From Brenneria sp. hezel4-2-4 (lineage in GTDB: Bacteria; Pseudomonadota; Gammaproteobacteria; Enterobacterales; Enterobacteriaceae): a stretch of DNA of 64,000 nt. Both the position numbers and the translations under genes were made by a program. Below are positions 8,514-17,208 of the stretch, one piece after another. Location: contig NZ_JABJXS010000001.1 of NCBI RefSeq assembly GCF_013155275.1, positions 558,001 to 622,000 of the forward strand. Reading direction: 5' to 3'. The notes beneath the pieces are model-generated. The model was not told the origin of the DNA. It made no database searches and was given only the letters and a program-made list of their open reading frames with translations. Every line of letters begins with the position of its first letter. The stretch's first letter is position 1.

Positions 8514-11500
8514 TTACTGGGGAATATATTTATACTCTTCCAGCATGTTATTAAGCGATGCAATATCTATATGATTTTTTAGCTTAAAAACCCCTGCACT
8601 TTCAGCCTTCTCTTCCATGTCTAAAAACGTCAGCACGACATGATAATCAGGCCGGTTCCAGAAGTCATGAATGAAGATCAGCGTATCCGTAATATTTTTT
8701 TGTTTTTGTAATGTATGTTTTATCGTATTCAGCGTACAGGCAACGCGAAAACGCCCATCGACAAGAATAAAATCAAAAGCGCTATCATGTAGCAAAATCG
8801 CTTCACTATAATCCGAAAATTTTTCCCGATGCGTATTATCAACCGGAAATCCCCACGCCTGTGTCGGACCAATATCTACGTACTCAACTTTACAGAGTGG
8901 GCCGACCTCTTTTTTAAGCGTTTCTACCCATTGCTTATCACTTTCAACACCGAATACTTCCACGTTATTTCTGGCGGCAAGCTTGGTCGAACCGCCGCTG
9001 CCGAATTCAAAGTAAGATTTAGCCTGTTTCAGATAGCGTTCAAACAGTTGCGTTTCCTTTTCTGACATCCTTGGTCTATCAGGAATGAGGGGTATACCCC
9101 TCATCTCCGGCGTAGCCGGAGATGCACGATCGGCTTTGGTAGCACTGTTGTCGTCAAAATAACATTTAGCTCTCTCTTCGGAGTCCATTTTCAATACTGA
9201 ATAGACAAAATCATGCGCCCGGTAAGCCGTGTGCATAATAAACGCTAATTTCTCACGCTGGTTTGCCGTCATCATCTGTAACCGGGCATCATTCGGCACA
9301 TAGATGGCTGCGGCGGCCAGCATTCTTGAAGATGGCAGCGTATTCCGCTCATCGATATGGGTTGGTGATGCATACTCGACTTTAGCCAGCGAATGGAAAG
9401 CAAAACCGTACTGTGCCAGCAATACGGTAATATCACTGAATAACCTTTGTTCCTGATGCGTTGCAGCGAAACTGATACGCACCTCAACGACAGGGCAATT
9501 CGAAAGTATGCGCTCGCCATGGGCAATCACTTTACCAATGTCGTAACGATTATCCAGAATAAGCCAATCAAGTTGTTCCAGCCCATCGATGTGATCGAGT
9601 TTTACCGTTTGCGTCATTACTTCCGCTATTACCCGTTGCTCCTGCGTTATCAGTGGTTTTAGGCTACTGCTGTATTCTTCGGCAAGACACATATAAACGG
9701 GCGTTGGCTGCCCATTCCCCAGTCCATGAAATTTAATATGCTGTATACCATTTTTTCGCAACGGCAAATGGCTATGTTGAACTCTGCCGATAAGATCCGT
9801 AATAACAAAATGAAACGCTTCTGTGGCGACCAACGGAATAAACGCAGGGCTTACCGCAACATTACCGCCATCATCGAGGGCAATAACTTTCCCTTCCAAT
9901 TTAAAACTGAACGCCTCATCCACGTTATTTTTGCCGGAATCCTCCGCCACAGGATGCTGCAACGTCACCGGTTGTTTATCATCATGGAAATAAGGCTGAA
10001 AATCGTTGCTTAACGTTAGTGCCTCAGGTTTTTTGCCTTCGCAATAACGCTGCCAAACGGCACGCATAGCATCGGAAAAGTGTTTGGCAAAGCGTTTGCC
10101 ATCACAAACAGGAGATGCCAGCAGAATATCGCGCAGATGCTGGCGAATTACACTCAGACTCGCCAAATCCCGCGTCAGCCCCACGGTAATATCAATATAC
10201 TGTTCCCAGCTATTCGCCACTAGCTCCGGCATACCCGCATTCACCAGATGGGTCGCGGAATGACGGCCAGCAAACGTCGGGCCCGGCAGCGTCACCACCG
10301 GCACTCCCATAGCCATCGCTTCACAGGTGGTTAATCCGCCGGAATAGGGCCAAGGATCCAGCGCAATATCAACCTCATTATATCGGGAGAGTAATTCCTT
10401 ATGCAGTGAATAAGCCTCAATTTTTATCCGCTCGCGCGCAATACCATGCTCTTGCAGCGTGGCATAAATTCTTTCGCATAGTTTCTCACTGCTATACTGA
10501 GAACTTTTCAAAAATAAGCGCGAATCCGGCACCGCATGCAAAATTTTTGCCCACTGTTCCAGCAAAATTTCATTGATTTTAGAAGAATTGTTAAAACAGC
10601 CGAAAGTAATATAGCCTTGTTGGGCCACTGGCAACGTGGTTACCGGCGGCAGATAGGCTGGCGGATCGAAGCAAATATAATCATCCGGCATACGAATCAA
10701 CTTTTCGGTATAAAGTCCGTCCACGCCCGGCGGCGTTTCCATACTGTCACTCAGCAGATAATCCATCGCCGCAAGACCGGTACTGCTGATTAATCCCCCT
10801 ACCCATTTTATCTGGATAGGCGCCGGTTCCCTCATCATGGTCAGCATACGGCTGTTGGCGTTATAGCCGCATAGGTCGAACAGAATATCAACGCCATCCT
10901 CTCGAATCTGCTGCGCCAGTGCGTCGTCGGTAACGTTTGCAATCACTTTCCACCGCGAACAAAGCGCTTTTATCCGCCGGGTAATATGATCATCCATATG
11001 GTTAGTGCTGTAGGCATAAAACTCCAGCTGCGTTGTCGGAACATGCGACAACCCATACACAATCATGCTGCCTACAGGGTGATTGCGAAAACCGTCGGAA
11101 ATCATGCCGATACGAATGCGTTTATCAGCGGTTTTGGTTTTACTGCTGGCTTCGGCGCGAACAGTCTTGTCACCCGGCAAAAACTTCGATTGCCAGACTT
11201 TACACAGCGCCAGAATCTGTTCCGCACTCTTATCAGGCCAGTAGTGCCAAGTAGTGATGCGGTTAAAAAAGGGATAATAATATTTAGAAACTCGTTCACT
11301 TTTCTTCAGGCAATATTCCGCTTCTTCGAATAAGCCGAAATCCAGTTTCAGCGTTCCCAGATTATTCCAATGCAAATAGTTGCCCGGTTCCAGCTTCGTC
11401 AGTTTTTCCAGCAACGCTTCAGCCTGATCATACTTATGCTGTTTTTTCAGTACCAACGCCTGAAGACTGAGTAATTCACCATTCTGTGGCTCAACCTTTA

Positions 11501-11840
11501 ATGCACCAGTCAGCACGCTTTCAGCTTCATCCAACCGGCCGACTATATTGTACAGATCCGCTCTGGCATAGAGCGCATCCATATGATCTGGATGGTATTT
11601 TACCGCTTTATCAAAATACTCTTCCGCGTCAGTAAGCTTATCAAGCTGCTGCAACGCCCGTCCGGCGACGATCAGTGAATATAGATCCTTATCATTGTCG
11701 CGCAGACTCTCTTTAGCTATCTCGAACGCTTTCTCCGGCTGAGATAAGACCAATCCAATCGCACGCTGTATATTATTGCTTACGCGTAACTGGTGCGTTT
11801 TTTTGCTCATACCCCATGGGCTTTTGGATAATTTTTTCAT
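8514..11840 (-). CDS. TPR / SPINDLY-type O-GlcNAc transferase / methyltransferase-like fusion protein
   Basis: Large 1,108-aa cytoplasmic protein and probable flagellin-modifying enzyme. Residues 20-190 hold TPR repeats (for example YHPDHMDALYARADLYNIVG, LEPGNYLHWNNLGTLKLDFG). Residues 240-605 form a GT41/OGT-like catalytic region: RIGMISDGFRNHPVGSM, the sugar-nucleotide region ITFGCFNNSSKI, and DPWPYSGGLTTCEAMAMGVP with GRHSATHLVNAGMPEL. Residues about 650-870 look like a degenerate FkbM-type domain. Residues 920-1108 resemble a class I methyltransferase with YFEFGSGGST (943-952) and ILVDGRFR (about 1025). TPR-OGT proteins next to flagellin genes are known to O-glycosylate flagellin in several enterobacteria and plant pathogens. 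Gene lies between ugd and fliC on the same strand; the fliC terminator separates it from fliC. Acceptor and sugar are not shown by the sequence. Confidence 0.85.
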   Translation of the reverse strand: MKKLSKSPWGMSKKTHQLRVSNNIQRAIGLVLSQPEKAFEIAKESLRDNDKDLYSLIVAGRALQQLDKLTDAEEYFDKAVKYHPDHMDALYARADLYNIVGRLDEAESVLTGALKVEPQNGELLSLQALVLKKQHKYDQAEALLEKLTKLEPGNYLHWNNLGTLKLDFGLFEEAEYCLKKSERVSKYYYPFFNRITTWHYWPDKSAEQILALCKVWQSKFLPGDKTVRAEASSKTKTADKRIRIGMISDGFRNHPVGSMIVYGLSHVPTTQLEFYAYSTNHMDDHITRRIKALCSRWKVIANVTDDALAQQIREDGVDILFDLCGYNANSRMLTMMREPAPIQIKWVGGLISSTGLAAMDYLLSDSMETPPGVDGLYTEKLIRMPDDYICFDPPAYLPPVTTLPVAQQGYITFGCFNNSSKINEILLEQWAKILHAVPDSRLFLKSSQYSSEKLCERIYATLQEHGIARERIKIEAYSLHKELLSRYNEVDIALDPWPYSGGLTTCEAMAMGVPVVTLPGPTFAGRHSATHLVNAGMPELVANSWEQYIDITVGLTRDLASLSVIRQHLRDILLASPVCDGKRFAKHFSDAMRAVWQRYCEGKKPEALTLSNDFQPYFHDDKQPVTLQHPVAEDSGKNNVDEAFSFKLEGKVIALDDGGNVAVSPAFIPLVATEAFHFVITDLIGRVQHSHLPLRKNGIQHIKFHGLGNGQPTPVYMCLAEEYSSSLKPLITQEQRVIAEVMTQTVKLDHIDGLEQLDWLILDNRYDIGKVIAHGERILSNCPVVEVRISFAATHQEQRLFSDITVLLAQYGFAFHSLAKVEYASPTHIDERNTLPSSRMLAAAAIYVPNDARLQMMTANQREKLAFIMHTAYRAHDFVYSVLKMDSEERAKCYFDDNSATKADRASPATPEMRGIPLIPDRPRMSEKETQLFERYLKQAKSYFEFGSGGSTKLAARNNVEVFGVESDKQWVETLKKEVGPLCKVEYVDIGPTQAWGFPVDNTHREKFSDYSEAILLHDSAFDFILVDGRFRVACTLNTIKHTLQKQKNITDTLIFIHDFWNRPDYHVVLTFLDMEEKAESAGVFKLKNHIDIASLNNMLEEYKYIPQ

Positions 11841-11941
11841 ATTCGACGTTTTAATTGGCTGGCGACAATGGATTGATTTATATCGATATACTTGTGAACA
11901 AGGATTCTATAAATCAAAGAGATACGCAGTATAGTGCACAT

Positions 11942-11973
11942 AAAAAAAAATGACGGGTATAACACCCGTCATT
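11942..11973 (-). terminator. fliC terminator
   Basis: On the minus strand AATGACGGGT pairs perfectly with ACCCGTCATT (plus coordinates 11949-11958 and 11964-11973, 5-nt loop), followed by nine T residues. A textbook Rho-independent terminator about 30 nt after the fliC stop. The 3' UTR of fliC is a source of the sRNA FliX in E. coli; no claim of homology is made here. Confidence 0.95.
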
Positions 11974-12004
11974 ATGTCGCTTAATTATTGCGATTGATGC
12001 TAAC

Positions 12005-13216
12005 TTATTGCAGCAGAGACAGTACCGTCTGCGGTACCTGGTTAGCCTGAGCCAACACAGAAGTACCAGCCTGTTGCAGAATCTGCGCCTTGCTCATATT
12101 GGACACTTCCGTCGCGTAGTCGGCGTCCTGAATACGGGACTGGGCTTCGCTCAGGTTAGTGGTGGTGCTGCTCAGGTTATTGATGGTGGACTCGAAACGA
12201 TTCTGTACCGCACCCAGATTAGAACGTAATTTGTCAACCGTAGAAATGGCTTCATCCAGCTTCGCCAGAGGGTCGGCCGTGGCCTGAGATTGCAACGTAG
12301 TCGCAGTAAGATCATCCGCCGTTAATGTAAACGCAGCAGTACCGGCGGCAGTAGCGGTGTCAGCATCAGCCGGATCGATAGCAACATAGAACGACGCTGA
12401 TGCGCCTGCTTCAACACTTATGCCACGCAATGCCAGATTATCAGAATCAGTCTGATTACCAGCAGTCACCGTCACTTTGGCAAACCAGTTACCATTGGCA
12501 TCCACCTGAGCCGTTCCTGCTACTGTGATAGCGGAAGTCGTGCTGCTCAGACCAAAGGCGGCTTTCGCGGCATCAGTTGTAGTACCGGTCGCAGTTACAG
12601 TAGAAGCAGTAACGGCAGTCGTCGTGCCATAAGCTGCCTTGAAGTTTGTTGCGGTAGCAGCGCTAATTGTGCCTGCCGCCGGACCAGACACGTTAAACGT
12701 GCTCAGTCCCAGCGTTGAGCTGTTGATCTTGGACAGATTAATAGTGATAGTCTGACCATCATTCGAACCAACCTGAATGGAAACAGATGTCTTGCTGCCA
12801 TCCAGTACTTTTACGCCGTTAAAGTCGGTCTGTTCGGAGATACGGTCAATTTCAGACAGACGCTGGGTGATTTCGTCCTGGATAGATGTCAGGTCGGAAG
12901 AGCTGTTGGTACCGTTCTGCGCCTGTACGGTCAGGGTACGGATAGCTTGCAGGTTATCGTTGATTTCGTTCAACGCGCCTTCAGTGGTCTGCGCCAAAGA
13001 GATACCGTCGCTGGCGTTGCTGGAAGCCTGAGTCAGGCCGTTGATGCTGGAAGTGAAACGGTTAGAAATCGCCTGACCGGCGGCGTTGTCGGCCGCGCTG
13101 TTGATTTTCAGACCGGAAGACAGACGTTCGATCGCCGTACTCAGTGATGCCTGAGACTTGTTCAGGTTATTCTGTGCAACCAGCGAGATGCTGTTGGTAT
13201 TGATTACTTGTGCCAT
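12005..13216 (-). CDS. fliC: Flagellin
   Basis: Filament subunit, 403 aa, exported through the flagellar type III system without a cleaved signal. Residues 1-175 (AQVINTNSISLVAQNNLNKS, RLSSGLKINSAADNAAGQAI) and about 310-403 (ending QANQVPQTVLSLL) are the conserved D0/D1 helices. Residues 175-310 form a variable surface domain rich in Thr, Ser and Ala and free of Cys, shorter than in E. coli K-12 (498 aa total). This Ser/Thr-rich region is a natural target for the O-glycosyltransferase next door. Transcribed from a near-perfect sigma28 promoter at 13305-13331 with a strong terminator downstream. Confidence 0.97.
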   Translation of the reverse strand: MAQVINTNSISLVAQNNLNKSQASLSTAIERLSSGLKINSAADNAAGQAISNRFTSSINGLTQASSNASDGISLAQTTEGALNEINDNLQAIRTLTVQAQNGTNSSSDLTSIQDEITQRLSEIDRISEQTDFNGVKVLDGSKTSVSIQVGSNDGQTITINLSKINSSTLGLSTFNVSGPAAGTISAATATNFKAAYGTTTAVTASTVTATGTTTDAAKAAFGLSSTTSAITVAGTAQVDANGNWFAKVTVTAGNQTDSDNLALRGISVEAGASASFYVAIDPADADTATAAGTAAFTLTADDLTATTLQSQATADPLAKLDEAISTVDKLRSNLGAVQNRFESTINNLSSTTTNLSEAQSRIQDADYATEVSNMSKAQILQQAGTSVLAQANQVPQTVLSLLQ

Positions 13217-13304
13217 ATAAGGAGTTCCTTTTAATCATCCAGTGGATGTTTAGCAATAAAGGTTCAGGCTTAACTGCCTACGGCGTCTACCACCGTCCTC
13301 TCTG

Positions 13305-13331
13305 ATATCGGCGTTACCTTTCTAACCTTTA
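13305..13331 (-). promoter_or_regulatory. Sigma28 promoter of fliC
   Basis: On the minus strand TAAA (13328-13331) is followed after 15 bp by GCCGATAT (13305-13312), against the consensus TAAA-N15-GCCGATAA. It lies about 90 bp before the fliC start. Confidence 0.9.
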
Positions 13332-13568
13332 GCATTTAATTTAAAAAATTTTTACGTCAGGAGGAGTTTTATTCCGCTGCTCGGTGCTTTTATTACGTTT
13401 ATTCCGCCGTCTCTACGTTTTTACGCTGGCCCTCATTTCCGTCGTCCCTGCGGCCGTTGGTAGGGACCTGCTTTAAATGGCAGCTCGGTGCAGGAGATGC
13501 GCTTCTGTGCGCTGTGGGGGCCTCATAAATTGGAATATGTTATATCGAGAATATTTCGTGCGCGATAA

Positions 13569-13880
13569 AGCCACCATTTCTCTGCTACGTCGTAGTACGC
13601 GCCCGACGCAGGGTGGTTCAAACGCCGCCACCCTACGAACCCGGGCTTGTGGCTGAAATCACGCCGCTGGCGCGGTTCCTTCGGCGGTCGCCCCCTTTCC
13701 CGAACCGCCAGTGACGCGGCATACTCGCCCCATCCATGGGGCTCGCCCTAACGGGCCAGCACAAGTGCTGTTCAAAAACGCTCCCGGCGTTTTTGTCCGA
13801 CGCGGCACTGGCTTGCGCCGCGTCCTGCGGCGCATTCGCGGGGTCGCCACCTCAGCGTAATTTTTTACGCCGTAGGGTGA
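13569..13880. repeat. GC-rich hairpin-dense element between fliC and fliD
   Basis: No gene family is recognisable, but the stretch is packed with perfect hairpins: CCCCAT/ATGGGG (13728-13741), CAGCAC/GTGCTG (13757-13770), AAAAACGC/GCGTTTTT (13774-13794), GACGCGGC/GCCGCGTC (13799-13824). A 9-bp pair CACCCTACG (13629-13637) and CGTAGGGTG (13871-13879) brackets about 250 bp, like the ends of a small non-autonomous element. The GC content is visibly higher than in the flanks. It could be a dispersed repeat (MITE-like) or a structured RNA. Open frames within it show biased composition typical of such repeats, so I do not call a CDS. Confidence 0.5.
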
Positions 13881-14159
13881 ACAGCTTAAAGACTGAATTT
13901 ATATTTAATATCAGCATGCTAAATATAAAGATACAAACAAGGTATTTTTATAGGGATTCCCCAGTGCCTTCGCAGACATGATGGGGAAAGTGGCCTGACT
14001 GCGAGTGCTTAACACAGTATTTGCGGCCGTTGGCGGAAACCTCCGAGCACGACCGAAAAAGCAGACATATCGCAGATCCGCGCCGTACTCTTCTGTTAAT
14101 AGCCCGATAAAGCCATCATCAGTTTGCTTATTAACGGCAACGATATTTTTTCTTTCAGG

Positions 14160-14186
14160 TAAATTTTTATTCCATGCTGCCGATAA
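14160..14186 (+). promoter_or_regulatory. Sigma28 promoter of fliDST
   Basis: TAAA (14160-14163), 15-bp spacer, GCCGATAA (14179-14186): a perfect consensus match. It lies 45-71 bp before the fliD start, and it covers the in-frame ATG at 14174, which therefore cannot be the start of a message from this promoter. Confidence 0.93.
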
Positions 14187-14230
14187 CCACAAAACTGGAT
14201 TTAAACGTCACTCATCAGGAGTATGGATTT

Positions 14231-15640
14231 ATGGCAACCACCATCGCCTCTACTACATCTACTATCGGGTCGCTGACATCGACGCTGGGACTCGGCGTGG
14301 GTTCCAGCCTGGATCTGTCCTCGCTGCTGGAATCCATGCAGGCCGTGGAAGAACAGAAGCTGACGGTCATCAGCAATAAACAGACCGCCTATCAGGATAA
14401 ATCCGACGCCTATGAGGCGCTGCAGACGGCGCTGGAAACCTATTCCACCGCCACGGCAAAACTGACCGACAGCGATCTGTTTAACGCCAAAAAAACCTCC
14501 ACCAATACCGCGTTTACCACTGAAGTCAGTTCTTCCGCCACCTCCGGCAGCTACAGCGTTAACGTAACCCAGTTGGCAACCGCGCAAACGCTGGTCACAG
14601 AAACTCAAGACAGCAAAACTACTCAACTGGGCACCAGCGGGCTAAGCGATCGCACCTTAAGCATTACCGTCGGTACCGGCAGTGCGGTGAGCATCAGCCT
14701 GACCGACGATCAGACCACTCTGACCGGCATCGCCAGTGCGATTAACTCAGCCAACGCCGGCGTTACCGCCAGCATTGTGCAGTCCGGCGATAGCAGCTAC
14801 CAGTTGACCATCACCTCCAATGAAACCGGTGAAGCCAATACTATCGCCATCAGCAGCAACGACAGCGCGCTGGAAAGCATTCTCGGCGATACCAGCACCA
14901 CCCGCACCGAATCCGTTGCCGCGCAAAACGCCAAATTGACCGTTAACGGCGTGGCGATTGAGCGTAGCAGCAATACCGTTACCGATGTGCCGGCCGAGGG
15001 CGTGACGCTAACGCTGACTTCGACCTCCAGCGCGGCGGAAACGCTGACCATCAGTAAAAGCATTACCGACGCCACCAGCGCCATTAAAGCCTGGGCGACC
15101 GCCTATAATACCCTGCAGACCGCGTTTACCACCCTCTCCGATCCCGAACAGGATACCGGCGTGCTTTCCGGTGATTCGGTGCTGCGTTCGGTAAAAAATC
15201 AGCTTAAATCGTTATTAAGCACCGCACAGAGCAGCGACACGTTTAAGGTGGTCAATGAGCTGGGTATTACGCTGAAAAGCGACGGCACGTTATCCGTCAA
15301 CGATACCGACCTGATCAACACCCTGACCGAGAACTCGTCGGCGGTCAGCGACTTTTTCGTCGGCGATGGCAAAACCACCGGGCTGGCGACGCAAATGGTG
15401 GCCAAAGTGGACACCTTTACCGCTACCAAAGGCACCATCGCCCAGGCGAAAGAAGATATCACCGATATGCTCAGCAACCTGAGCAAGCAGTACACCAAGG
15501 TGCAGACCAGCATCGAGTCCACCATGGCCCGCTACAAAACCCAGTTTGTTAAGCTGGACGTGTTGATGTCGGAAATGAGTACGCTGAGTACCTATCTGAC
15601 CAACCAGTTTGAAGCGCTGACATCCAGCAGCAACAGTTAA
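14231..15640 (+). CDS. fliD: Flagellar filament cap protein FliD (HAP2)
   Basis: Forms the pentameric or hexameric cap that folds flagellin at the filament tip. 469 aa from the ATG at 14231, preceded by AGGAG with 9-nt spacing; the in-frame ATG at 14174 lies inside the sigma28 promoter and is rejected. The N-terminal LGLGVGSSLDLSSLLESM and C-terminal MARYKTQFVKLDVLMSEM with a final STYLTNQF are typical of the coiled-coil ends of FliD. The middle is Ser/Thr-rich. First gene of a fliDST unit, as in E. coli. Identification is firm. Confidence 0.96.
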   Translation: MATTIASTTSTIGSLTSTLGLGVGSSLDLSSLLESMQAVEEQKLTVISNKQTAYQDKSDAYEALQTALETYSTATAKLTDSDLFNAKKTSTNTAFTTEVSSSATSGSYSVNVTQLATAQTLVTETQDSKTTQLGTSGLSDRTLSITVGTGSAVSISLTDDQTTLTGIASAINSANAGVTASIVQSGDSSYQLTITSNETGEANTIAISSNDSALESILGDTSTTRTESVAAQNAKLTVNGVAIERSSNTVTDVPAEGVTLTLTSTSSAAETLTISKSITDATSAIKAWATAYNTLQTAFTTLSDPEQDTGVLSGDSVLRSVKNQLKSLLSTAQSSDTFKVVNELGITLKSDGTLSVNDTDLINTLTENSSAVSDFFVGDGKTTGLATQMVAKVDTFTATKGTIAQAKEDITDMLSNLSKQYTKVQTSIESTMARYKTQFVKLDVLMSEMSTLSTYLTNQFEALTSSSNS

Positions 15641-15654
15641 TTTTGGAGTTCACC

Positions 15655-16065
15655 ATGTCAACGATGTACGGCTCTCAGGCCTATGCCAAAGTCGGATTGG
15701 AAAGCAGCGTGATGAGCGCCGGCCCGCACAAACTGATTACGCTGCTGTTCGACGGGGCATTAAGCGCGTTGATGCGCGCCGATATCTTTATTCAGCAGGG
15801 CGATACGGTTGCCAAAGGCAATGCCATCACCAAAGCGATCAAAATTATCAGCAGCGGGTTGCAGGCCTCGCTGGATATGCAAAAAGGCGGTGAAATCAGC
15901 CAGAATCTGGCCCAGCTTTACGATTATATGGTGCGGAAACTGCTGCACGTAAATTTATACAATGACCGTGATACGTTGGCGCAGATTATCGAGTTGCTGC
16001 GCGGCATCGCCGATTCCTGGAAAGAAATTGGCGAGGATACGCCGGAGCAGGCAAAGGCCGGCTAA
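15655..16065 (+). CDS. fliS: Flagellin export chaperone FliS
   Basis: Binds the C-terminal helices of newly made flagellin and stops it polymerising before export. 136 aa from ATG 15655 (TTTTGGAG just upstream), the same length as E. coli FliS; an upstream TTG would add four residues and lacks a ribosome-binding site. Typical features are YGSQAYAKVGLESSVMSAGPHKLITLLFDGAL at the N-terminus, in which the four-helix bundle begins, and LYDYMVRKLLHVNLYND in the middle. It follows fliD by 14 nt. Confidence 0.95.
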   Translation: MSTMYGSQAYAKVGLESSVMSAGPHKLITLLFDGALSALMRADIFIQQGDTVAKGNAITKAIKIISSGLQASLDMQKGGEISQNLAQLYDYMVRKLLHVNLYNDRDTLAQIIELLRGIADSWKEIGEDTPEQAKAG

Positions 16066-16112
16066 TATAAACATTCCTGTAGTTTTATCGCGTTTTACAC
16101 AAGGAAAATGTA

Positions 16113-16484
16113 ATGCACGTCAGTCAATCCATGCTGAGCGGCTATAAAAGTATATTAGACATTAGCATTAACATGCTTCAGCTGGCGCAGCAGGCTGACT
16201 GGGAGAAGTTGATCGAACTGGAACAACTGTACGTTAATGCCATCAATGAACTGCCCGCCATCACCGAAGAGCAGACCGATAAGACGACGTTATCAGAACA
16301 GCAGCAGATCCAGGATTGCCTGCAACAGATTCTGCATAATGAAAGCGAAATCAGCCGCTTGCTTAAAGAGCGGATGGAAGAGCTAAAAACGCTGATCGGG
16401 ACGTCATCACGGCAAAAGTCGGTGAATCAGGCTTACCATAAATTTGCTGATGATGAGTCTATGTTGCCGGGAGATATAAGTTAA
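16113..16484 (+). CDS. fliT: Flagellar chaperone FliT
   Basis: Export chaperone for FliD; free FliT also binds FlhDC and lowers class II expression in Salmonella. 123 aa, nearly all predicted helix, with the family-like start MHVSQSMLSGYKSILDISINML and a middle rich in Gln and Glu. Third gene of the fliDST unit, 47 nt after fliS. FliT is poorly conserved between genera, so the position is a large part of the evidence. Confidence 0.88.
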   Translation: MHVSQSMLSGYKSILDISINMLQLAQQADWEKLIELEQLYVNAINELPAITEEQTDKTTLSEQQQIQDCLQQILHNESEISRLLKERMEELKTLIGTSSRQKSVNQAYHKFADDESMLPGDIS

Positions 16485-16491
16485 CCAGACA

Positions 16492-16512
16492 GACGCCGCT
16501 TACGGCGGCTTG
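16492..16512 (+). terminator. Weak hairpin after fliT
   Basis: GCCGC (16495-16499) pairs with GCGGC (16505-16509) just after the fliT stop; no T-run follows. It may end the fliDST message, possibly with Rho. The rest of the gap to fliE (to 16649) shows no gene. Confidence 0.3.
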
Positions 16513-16649
16513 AAAGACAGACATCTCCCGCGCCAGCAAACGCAGACCCCGCCTAAGGCAGCGGAGAATAAGGGAAAGAGACGATGGTATAGGGCAGGAA
16601 TGGCATTTTTCAGGGTAATACGGATTAACCAGATAATCGCTTATCGGTA

Positions 16650-16967
16650 TTACACTGTCATATTCATAACTTCCTGGTAAGCCGAGACCAGCTTATTTCT
16701 TACCTGAATACCCATCTGTAATGAAAGAGAGGATTTTTGCAAATCAACCATCACATCATTAAGCGCTATGCCGGGCTTGCCCAGTTCAAAATCCTGCGCC
16801 TGAGTACGCGCCGCCTGTTGCTGCGTGCTGATTTTGTCAAGGGCGGACTTCAGCTCAGCGGCAAACCCACCATTGCTCACATTCGATGAGACGCCGCCAC
16901 CTGCCTGCGCCTGTATCGCGGTTGCCTGCAACTGCTGCACTACGGACTCTATACCCTGAATTGACAT
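16650..16967 (-). CDS. fliE: Flagellar hook-basal body complex protein FliE
   Basis: Links the MS ring to the rod and is the first protein exported. 105 aa, with the start [20 protein letters not shown] and end [20 protein letters not shown] that characterise the family. It stands alone on the minus strand, divergent from fliFGHIJK, exactly as in E. coli, with the FlhDC-box-like site at 17025-17067 in between. Confidence 0.95.
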   Translation of the reverse strand: MSIQGIESVVQQLQATAIQAQAGGGVSSNVSNGGFAAELKSALDKISTQQQAARTQAQDFELGKPGIALNDVMVDLQKSSLSLQMGIQVRNKLVSAYQEVMNMTV

Positions 16968-17024
16968 TTCGTTACCACTACAAATTAAATCATGATGAAA
17001 CCATACCAGATTATTGCGTCTTCT

Positions 17025-17067
17025 AACGCGCTAAATAGCTATAAAAAACACAGCTAATTCAGCCATC
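17025..17067. promoter_or_regulatory. FlhDC box between fliE and fliF
   Basis: Left half AACGCGCTAAATAGCT (17025-17040) matches AAYGS-N3-AAATAGCG at 12 of 13 positions. Right half AGCTAATTCAGCCATC (17052-17067) matches the inverse at about 10 of 13. The spacer is 11 bp. This is the known architecture of FlhDC sites (10-12 bp spacer), and it sits midway between the divergent operons. Confidence 0.75.
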
Positions 17068-17208
17068 GAAAGTGTACCTACAAGGAAATAATGTCATTCC
17101 TCCCCATTGGAGGCAGCCATTGTTGATGCGAATAACGTTATAGCTCATCAGGGAGTCTGTTTTGTTGTTACTAATAATTATCAAGATGTTTACCATCAGG
17201 AATATTGC

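Noticed and set aside
13659-13850. Open frames inside the GC-rich element between fliC and fliD
   Set aside because: Composition is repetitive and dictated by hairpins; no recognisable domain, no ribosome-binding site, and both strands are open by GC bias.
14174-14230. Longer fliD start at 14174
   Set aside because: The ATG lies inside the sigma28 promoter (14160-14186), so it cannot be on the main transcript; ATG 14231 has AGGAG upstream.
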